This document shows, piece by piece, positions 57,509 through 64,000 of a DNA stretch of 64,000 bases (position 1 is its first letter; each line of letters starts with the position of its first letter). The DNA comes from Datnioides undecimradiatus (Eukaryota > Chordata > Actinopteri > Lobotiformes > Datnioididae), in NCBI GenBank assembly GCA_008933995.1, contig WARS01004340.1, positions 182,501 through 246,500 on the forward strand, given 5' to 3'. The position numbers and the translations under genes are program-made. Below the pieces are notes generated by a model. It did not search any database and was not told where the DNA came from. It saw only the letters and a list, made by a program, of their open reading frames with translations.

Positions 57509-60500
57509 ATGTCTGCAGTCATAGCTGCAACCATCCTGCTGCTGCTGAGCTGCAGCGTCCTCATCGTCCCACCCTGCATTGGTCAAGGTGAGGTCATCCG
57601 GTCACATGATCATAGAGCTGAACATACAGTGTGAGTGTGTGTGTGTACAGTGTGTGTACAGTGTGTGCATGCTGCAGAGATCAAGTGATCTCAAATGGCG
57701 TGTGTGATCAAGTGATGGATGTGATGGACGCTCAATGTGTGAGGTAGGTGAGATGTGGTTGACATGGAAACAGCCGTGTCGGGAGGATGTTGGTGTGATC
57801 GCTGAGGCTGAGATCAGACAGGCAGTTGATACCTGAAAGACAAGAAGTAATGTCACGATCCGTCACGATGTCAGGATCCACTGCAGATTCCAGGAGTTTC
57901 CATGAATTTCCAGGAGTTTCTTTAAATTCCCAGGTGCTGTGGGAGGTCTGAAGAACTGACTCAAGTGATATCATTTCTCTGCAGCTGTCAGAGCAGAGGT
58001 GCATTCTGGGTAATAGAGGCCTGCAGGTTCAGGGTTGAGGACAGGGATGGGGGGGGGTCGTCACTGCTTCAGCTGTACTACAGGTCTAACACACCCAGGT
58101 CTGTGGAGTCTGGGTCCTGACAGGAGGCAGTAAATCTCTCATGGACGTGGGTCATCACTGAGCGTGCTCAGCGGTGCTTGGCGGCTTACTGTTCTCGGTA
58201 ACCCGTCCTCTCCAGCTGCCCGGCTCGCTGCCGTCCAGCTCCGCTCAGATAACACTTAGCACCTCCCAGCTGTTGCTGCAGTCATGTGACACTCGTGCAG
58301 CGTTCCCGGCTTGGAGCTCTATCCCGAAGCTGAGCACTGAGGACGAGCCTGTTGTCTCTGTCAGGACCCCCTTTGAAAACAATCCCCCCAAATTCCAGCA
58401 GACACTTGATCCACTGGCTCCACTCCACCTGCGTCCAGGACTCAGAAGTCAGAGGTCACGGCTGCCGGGCTAAACACAGCTGATGCTCCAGCTCAGGACT
58501 CGCCTGTGACACTTCGCAGTCTGACACCAGCCTGGAACTAATAAACATCAGCTGACAGGATGCCACCATGATGCCTTCACTGTCCCTCTCTGCTGCGTTT
58601 AAGTGGTGCTAGGAAAGTCCAATATTCAAGGACTTACAGACATCTCCTGTAGGGATCAAGACCATGCTAACATGTCAACATGCTAACGTTTAGCAGATAT
58701 CATATTTACCATATATACAATCTTAGCTTAGCATGCTAACTTAGCTAATCAACACAGAGAGCAGCTGAGGCTGATGGGAACATCTGTATTTCAATAAATA
58801 GACAAAGAGAACTTTACCACTTCTCACCGCCTTCATCACCACACAGCTCAACGCTGAGGTCATGTGACACTGACGAAGACAGCTGAATGTTTGACTGTTC
58901 TGTTGGATTAAACAGCGACTGAACATCAGGAAGTTTTACAATCAACAGGAAATTAAAAGTTTTGGTCTGAGTGGAGCCGCTGATCAGCTTCACAGCAAAC
59001 TGCAGCTCCCTGTGATGTCATTAGGCTCTTCTTCTTCACTGCAGGAAGCAACTGCAGCTGTAATATCACCAACAGCCGCTGTGACGAGTCGGGAGTGTGC
59101 AGGTGAGACGATCACTGTTCACCTGTGCCATGCCGTGTTCACTGAGCATGTTCCTGAGTCACATGACTCTGTGTGTGTTCGCAGGTGTGACCCGGGTTGG
59201 GACGGCGAGCGCTGCGAGCGTTGCGTGCGGATGCCTGGCTGCCTGCACGGCTCCTGCCAGCAGCCGTGGCAGTGCAGCTGCGATCCAGGCTGGGGGGGGC
59301 GCTTCTGCGACAAAGGTCAGTGCTGCAGGAAGTCAGAGTAACTTACTGCACAAAATACTCTGTTACACTGTAGAGTACAGGAGTACTTCAGTAAAAGCAC
59401 TCAGTTACTTTCCAGTACTCAGACGTTTACGAGGTGCTGCATGTTTCAGACCTGTCGGTGTGTTCAGGGCAGCAACCATGTCTCAACGGGGCCACTTGTG
59501 TGCTGCAGGACAGCGGCGAGTACACCTGTCTGTGTCCTGACGGTTTCCATGGCAACAACTGTGCGCTGAAGACCGGCCCGTGTCATCAGCGAAGGTCTGA
59601 CACCAAACCGTTTTGTTTGTCTCATTTGAAAAACATGATTCAGACAAAGTGTTTGAAATGTTTTACTGTGTTTGTCCCTGATGAACCCTCCATCTGCTCC
59701 ACCTCCTGCTCCACCTCCACTTCCTCCTCCACCTGCTCCACCTCCACTTCCTGCTCCACCTCCACTTCCTCCTCCACCTGCTCCACCTCCTCCTCTTTCT
59801 TCTTCTTCCTCTGTTTTCTCCAGGTCTCCATGTAAAAATGGCGGTCTGTGTGATGACGCTGACGGTTTTGCAGCAGAGTTCACATGTCGCTGCCTGGCTG
59901 GCTTCACAGGGTCGCGTTGTGAGATGAACGTGGATGACTGCCTGATGAGGCCATGTGCCAACGGCGCCACCTGCCTGGACGGCATCAACCGCTTCTCATG
60001 CCTCTGCCCCGACGGCTTCACCGGACGCTTCTGCACCGTCAACCTGGACGACTGCGTCAGCCGACCCTGCCTCAACGCCGGCCGCTGCCTCGACCTCGCT
60101 GGAGGCTTCCACTGCGTCTGCCGGCCTGGCTTCACCGGCACCACTTGCGAGATGGCGCTGAGGAGCCACGAAGACCACAAGCCTGACTGGATGACGCTGG
60201 GGTGGGAGGGAGGAGGTGGGGTCAGACCTCACCTGACCACTGGGGGCAAGAACCAGAGAAGCAGCACCTCCGGCAGCAGTAACAGCAGTCGTCATGGCGA
60301 CAGGTTGTTTAAAGTGACAGTGAGCGAGCGCAGCACCAACGGCCTGTCAGAGGTTCAGCTCATCGTCCTGCTGGCGCTGGCAGGGATGACGCTAGCCGTG
60401 GTGGTGCTGACCGCCACCCTTGTGCTGCAGGGTCACTGCAGGGACTGTGGCCACGTCCCCTGTTGGACAGCATCATCATCACAGCGGCGAGGGCAGCCGG

Positions 60501-60577
60501 TTGAGCATGAGTGTCAGATCAGCTTCCTGAATGGAGCAGAACCAGAGAAGAAGAAACTGAACACTGAGGTCATTTAG
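57509..60577 (+). CDS. dlk2: Delta-like 2 homolog (DLK2), five coding exons
   Basis: A single-pass membrane protein of the non-canonical Delta-like group, known as a modulator of Notch signalling and adipogenesis. Coding exons: 57509-57587, 59045-59102, 59185-59315, 59450-59594, 59824-60577. Phases agree; the total of 1,167 nt gives 388 residues against about 383 in human. Residues 1-26 form a signal peptide ([19 protein letters not shown]). Six EGF-like repeats follow, each with its cysteines, from [19 protein letters not shown] to [20 protein letters not shown]; repeats 5 and 6 begin with the calcium-binding type NVDDC and NLDDC. There is no DSL domain. A transmembrane helix lies near 315-339 ([20 protein letters not shown]), then a tail of about 49 residues. 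The exon 4 acceptor at 59450 was chosen over one at 59470 because it restores the first cysteine of EGF3 ([11 protein letters not shown]). No lesion was found. Confidence 0.96.
57598..59030. other. dlk2: dlk2 intron 1, no element recognised
   Basis: A short GT-rich stretch lies near 57630-57670, and a poly-G run near 58048. No transposon boundary seen. Confidence 0.5.
59690..59812. repeat. dlk2: 'ctccacctcctgctccac' pyrimidine minisatellite in dlk2 intron 4
   Basis: Almost pure pyrimidine tandem units directly upstream of the exon 5 acceptor (ttttctccag). The antisense glycine/glutamate-rich and sense proline-rich frames are artefacts of this tract. Confidence 0.93.
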
Positions 60578-61132
60578 ACTGAGCAGGGTCAGAGATCAGC
60601 AGCACCTCACCCAGTAAACACCTGGTGACATCGTCACATAGAAACTGAACACGTGGCTGATGATGTTTCAGACAAACAGGATCAGCAGCACAAGAACCTG
60701 CAGCCTACATTACCCAGAGTGCACCTCTCCCTCTGACAGATGCAGACAGTGACATCACTTGGGTCAGGATAGAACTAGTGATGCGGGTCCATGGCAGCTC
60801 CACCCCCTCGTCCAAACATGATCACTTTTGGCTCCAAACAAACGAGCTGACCAGACAACACTCAGAGACACAGAGTTTCTGAACTGTCTCAGTTTCATCA
60901 AGAAACATATTTATTATTATCTTGTTGTGGAAACACTGAATCATAATAATGTAATAATCATAGTAATGTGAAACAAAAAACAAATGTAAAAATCAAAACA
61001 AAGGTCCATATAAACAGGTTTCACTGTGGACATGTGACGGACATGTGACGGACATGTAACGGATTGTTAGTGCTCGTTAATCTTTGATGTTTATTAATGT
61101 GTAAATGTTCATGAAATCAATGTTACCATCAT
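60578..61132 (+). other. dlk2: dlk2 3' untranslated region
   Basis: Non-coding sequence after the dlk2 stop, with a small 'acatgtgacgg' triplication near 61030. Confidence 0.55.
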
Positions 61133-61138
61133 ATTAAA
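61133..61138 (+). terminator. dlk2: possible dlk2 polyadenylation signal
   Basis: ATTAAA about 560 nt after the stop, followed by tgttgttcctgttcaatgtg, a GT-rich downstream element. Confidence 0.5.
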
Positions 61139-61273
61139 TGTTGTTCCTGTTCAATGTGATGTGTTGATCTGTTGACTGTGTTTAGCATTGGCTAACATGT
61201 TAGCAGTGCTAGCTCGCCAACCGACAGCCAATGAAGACTGAGACTCGTTGGTTCTTACGAAGCTGTAAACAGG

Positions 61274-61279
61274 TTTATT
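61274..61279 (-). terminator. lrrc73: possible lrrc73 polyadenylation signal
   Basis: TTTATT on the plus strand, which is AATAAA on the minus strand, about 1.9 kb after the lrrc73 stop. If used, the lrrc73 and dlk2 messages end within about 140 bp of each other. Confidence 0.45.
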
Positions 61280-62175
61280 ATTGTGACATCAGAGCAGCAG
61301 AACAAACCAGGAGAATGTACATTCATCAGAAACACACCTGCTCAACTAACACCTGTCCAAAAGTCACTTGGTGTGTTAAGGTTTTGTGCCACTCACTCCA
61401 TTCTAGTCTATGTACAGGTGCTACATCACACCATGCAGAGCATGTGATTGGCTGTCAGCAGTCAGGTGACCTGACAGCCCACAGAAGTGCAGTGCAGAGA
61501 AACAAACCAGGAACATTCAAACAAACAGAATAATGTGAAACAAGTTCACAGGAAGTGGGTGTGTTTGTGGGAAGAGTCACATCTCAGTCTCAGCCAATAA
61601 GCTCTCACCTAGACCTGATGTCAGCAAGACCATCTGGGGGCGGGAGTCTGTGGGTCAAAGAACGACACGTTTAGAGCTTCAGACCAGGACCAGACCGGCA
61701 AGTCTGCACATTTCACACCTATAAACTGTGTGTTGATCAATGTCCACAGGATTAATCAATAGTTAGATTGATTTCCTTCCACAGATACCAAATGTTTCTG
61801 TTACAGAGACAAAACATCCAGTTTAACAAAGACCAGTGATCAGATTTAGTTCAAATTAAACAGCTGATAACATGTTAATCAATAAACTCCGGAGGACGGT
61901 CACGACCTTTGGGCCACATTAGCTGTTTCACTGTTATCTTATGCTAAGCTAAGATAATGCTAAGCTACGCTAACAGCTGCTGACTGCAGCTTCATTCTAA
62001 CTCTGTGAGTGAAGCTTTGTTGAACTTTACAGGAAATCAATCTAAAACAACATGAACAACATGATCAACATGATTAATTATTTACATATTTTCTGTTTCA
62101 TTAATCAAATGAGTAAAACCACAAGTTTCCTGTTTTTCATAAAGATTCAGTCCCACCAAGAACATTAAACCCAAC
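61280..62175 (-). other. lrrc73: probable lrrc73 3' untranslated region
   Basis: No open frame or repeat of note. Assigned as 3' UTR from the position of the poly(A)-like signal. Confidence 0.4.
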
Positions 62176-62442
62176 TGTGTCCTCACAGTGTGTCCTCACT
62201 GTGTCCTTGTCCACACTGTGTCCTTGTCCACACTGTGTCCTCACTGTGTCCTCACAGTGTTTCCTCACTGTCTCCTCAGTGTGCCCTTACTATGTCCTCA
62301 CTGTGCGTCCTTCACTGTCTCCTCAGTGTGTCCTCAGTGTGTCTCCTCACTGTGTCCTTACTGTCTCCTCACTGTGTCCTCACTGTGTGTCCTCACTGTG
62401 TCCTTACTGTCTCCTCAGTGTGTCCTCACTGTGTCCCCACAG
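62176..62442. repeat. 'tgtgtcctcactgtgtcctca' minisatellite
   Basis: About 265 bp of degenerate 10-14-bp units on the plus strand. The cysteine/serine/valine-rich frames over it are artefacts. It lies in the probable 3' UTR of lrrc73. Confidence 0.93.
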
Positions 62443-62496
62443 ACCAGATGAGGTCTCTGTCATTTTGCTGGTTGCTGGTGTTACTGAACCACAGAA

Positions 62497-62553
62497 GAAG
62501 CAGGTCTTCAGAGCAGGTCTTCAGGTCTTCAGAGCAGGTCTTCAGGTCTTCAT
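62497..62553. repeat. 'aggtcttcagagcaggtctt' tandem repeat
   Basis: Three to four short copies of a 15-24-bp unit. Confidence 0.88.
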
Positions 62554-63150
62554 CATTCATCATTGTAATTACAGAAAGTTCTTTTTGTGGAATAAGATAA
62601 AACCAGTTAATCTGAGTCACACTTAGACCTGAACTATACAGAACACAAGACCTCCTACTGTCACTGAGGACACCTAACACCACAGAACCAGGTTAGACTA
62701 ATACTGGGTCAACTGGGACAGAACCAGGTCAAAACTGGATTAACTCGGACAGAACCAGGCTAAAACTGGATCAACTGGGACAGATTCAGGCTAAAACTGG
62801 GTAAGCTGGAAAAGAGCCCAGCAAATACTGGTCTAGATTGAGATGGCAACTAAACTGGGCTCCACTAGAACAGACCAGTGTCACACTGGGTGGACTGGGA
62901 CAGAACTAGACTGATGTGAATGCAGGAATCCAGCTAAAACCAGAACACTTACACTGGTGTGGTAAACTAGACCAGAAAAACCAGTGCATCCAAACCCGAT
63001 AAACTGGACCAGTAAAGTAGAATAAACTCTACCCATAGACAAACTGGACCTGCAAACCCAGTTTAGTAGTTCTGATCTGGTTCTGTGTAGCGTGAACCAG
63101 ACCTGAAGTCTCTGGGGGAACAGTATTGAGGATTAAGTGGGACGGGGAGG

Positions 63151-63408
63151 TCAACCCTTACTGCTGTGGGGGAGCCAGACGGGGGGCTGGTACTTGTCTC
63201 TGATTGGCTGGTACTTGTCTCTGATTGGCAGCAGGGCACTGCTGGAGGTGGGGCCTGGGTGAAGGGGTGGGGCCTCTCTGTCATCATCATCCTCCCCTTC
63301 AGACAGCAGGTCACAGATCTGCTGCTGCAGCTCCGGACTGATGTCATTCTCTGCCAGGACCAGAACCCGAAGACTGGTCGGGTAGTTCTCCACCATGTCC
63401 AAGAACAT
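63151..63408 (-). CDS. lrrc73: leucine-rich repeat containing 73, last coding exon
   Basis: The last 85 residues plus the stop codon, on the minus strand. The acceptor (...tgtgtgtgcag) is preceded by a long (TG)n tract. The exon opens MFLDMVENYPTSLRVLVLAE and continues NDISPELQQQICDLLSEGED, matching the C-terminal leucine-rich repeat and ELQQQIC-type end I recall for LRRC73 (NOD3-like). The function of LRRC73 is poorly known. The tail has an acidic run (EGEDDDD) and a tandem seven-residue duplication IRDKYQPIRDKYQP, from a 21-bp repeat at about 63187-63228. The remaining exons lie beyond the right edge. The identification rests on this one exon and on synteny with dlk2 and tjap1. Confidence 0.75.
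   Translation of the reverse strand: MFLDMVENYPTSLRVLVLAENDISPELQQQICDLLSEGEDDDDREAPPLHPGPTSSSALLPIRDKYQPIRDKYQPPVWLPHSSKG

Positions 63409-63409
<1 letters not shown>

Positions 63410-63463
<54 letters not shown>
63410..63463. repeat. lrrc73: (CA)n microsatellite abutting the lrrc73 acceptor
   Basis: About 27 CA units. On the minus strand this is (TG)27 ending in the cag of the splice acceptor, so it occupies the place of the polypyrimidine tract. Confidence 0.95.
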
Positions 63464-63466
<3 letters not shown>

Positions 63467-64000
63467 TTAAATCAAACCAGCACGATCAAGTAAATAAATA
63501 AATAAATAGATTAAAATTATACTCTCGCTTCCATCAGAAGATGACCAGCACAGACGGAAGGTTTCATTAGTAGCGCTGAAACACTTGTGCGCTCTGTTGG
63601 CGTCCTAACAACAGGAGAATGGAGAAGGAGGACGGCGTTCAACTCGTGGCTGATTGAAAGACGCTACTGGTGGAAAAATGACATGCAATAGAGAAATGCT
63701 GCTTGCGCGCTGCAGTTGAATGATCGCTACTGTTGGACTTTTGAAAATGAATTATAGTTGAAATAGATGGCAGCAATCATTTCAGAGTGATGTACTTGAC
63801 TGATTATTGATTATAGACTGTAATGGATTTTAGTCCATGTATTTTGTCTTTTAGATTAAGGTGCTGCCATATTTTCTGTAGTCAGATACAATTGGCTACT
63901 ATATTTTGTCACTGAAAGGAAATCAGTTAATTTCTAGTATTTTATTTATATTTACTTTCTCAGGAAATAACAACATCAATTGATTTCTATGTACTGTTAT
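63464..64000. other. lrrc73: lrrc73 intron, nothing recognised
   Basis: Begins with (AAAT)n. The rest may include an old interspersed repeat (ccatcagaagatgaccagca onwards), but no boundary can be set. Confidence 0.4.

Noticed and set aside
59464-60180. 238-codon minus-strand open frame
   Set aside because: It is antisense to dlk2 exons 4-5 and the pyrimidine minisatellite. The EGF cysteine pattern shows that the plus strand is coding.
62177-62626. Cys/Ser/Val/Leu frames up to 149 codons
   Set aside because: Translation of the tgtgtcctcac minisatellite in the probable lrrc73 3' UTR.

Overview
The window is vertebrate nuclear DNA, almost certainly from a teleost fish. Genes are split into short exons with GT-AG introns. 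Dinucleotide repeats (CA/GT)n are everywhere. The interspersed repeats are fish-type: L2 LINEs with the characteristic 3' end, a CR1/Rex1-like LINE ending in (TTCTA)n, a ZBED5-like hAT transposon and a tRNA-like SINE. The gene set (yipf3, dnph1, tjap1, dlk2, lrrc73) is, from memory, the one found together on human 6p21.1, in a rearranged order. No species can be named from this sequence alone.

Layout, left to right. 0-4.2 kb: one exon of an unrecognised minus-strand gene, a promoter-like region and a 430 bp duplicated segment. 4.7-7.3 kb: a 5'-truncated, broken LINE. 7.3-9.7 kb: a duplicated block lying on both sides of the yipf3 promoter. 8.7-11.9 kb: yipf3 (+), nine coding exons, intact. 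12.2-17.0 kb: a compound L2 island containing an inverted segment with an ORF1 esterase. 17.1-18.6 kb: dnph1 (+), intact first exon but several frameshifts afterwards. 18.6-23.4 kb: no gene recognised. 23.5-35.1 kb: tjap1 (-), all main coding parts recognisable but with an in-frame stop and frameshifts; its introns hold two L2 copies and large minisatellites. 35.1-36.1 kb: an unrecognised minus-strand gene. 44.4-45.0 kb: a GC-rich region that looks like a divergent promoter. 48.5-53.1 kb: a nested stack of L2, hAT and an LTR-like element. 57.5-60.6 kb: dlk2 (+), five coding exons, intact. 63.2-63.4 kb: last coding exon of lrrc73 (-), convergent with dlk2.

The genes do not form a functional unit. 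YIPF3 is a Golgi membrane protein, DNPH1 a nucleotide hydrolase, TJAP1 a junction/Golgi coiled-coil protein, DLK2 an EGF-repeat membrane ligand of the Delta-like group and LRRC73 a leucine-rich-repeat protein. What links them is conserved synteny.

The most notable points are: lesions confined to dnph1, tjap1 and the unrecognised gene while yipf3 and dlk2 are perfectly open (real decay or error-rich assembly patches); a 29-nt microexon in tjap1 with a ~380-nt pyrimidine array upstream; a tjap1 intron made almost entirely of minisatellite; and a nested transposon stack with a clean 5-bp target-site duplication. I found no rRNA, canonical tRNA gene or CRISPR array.
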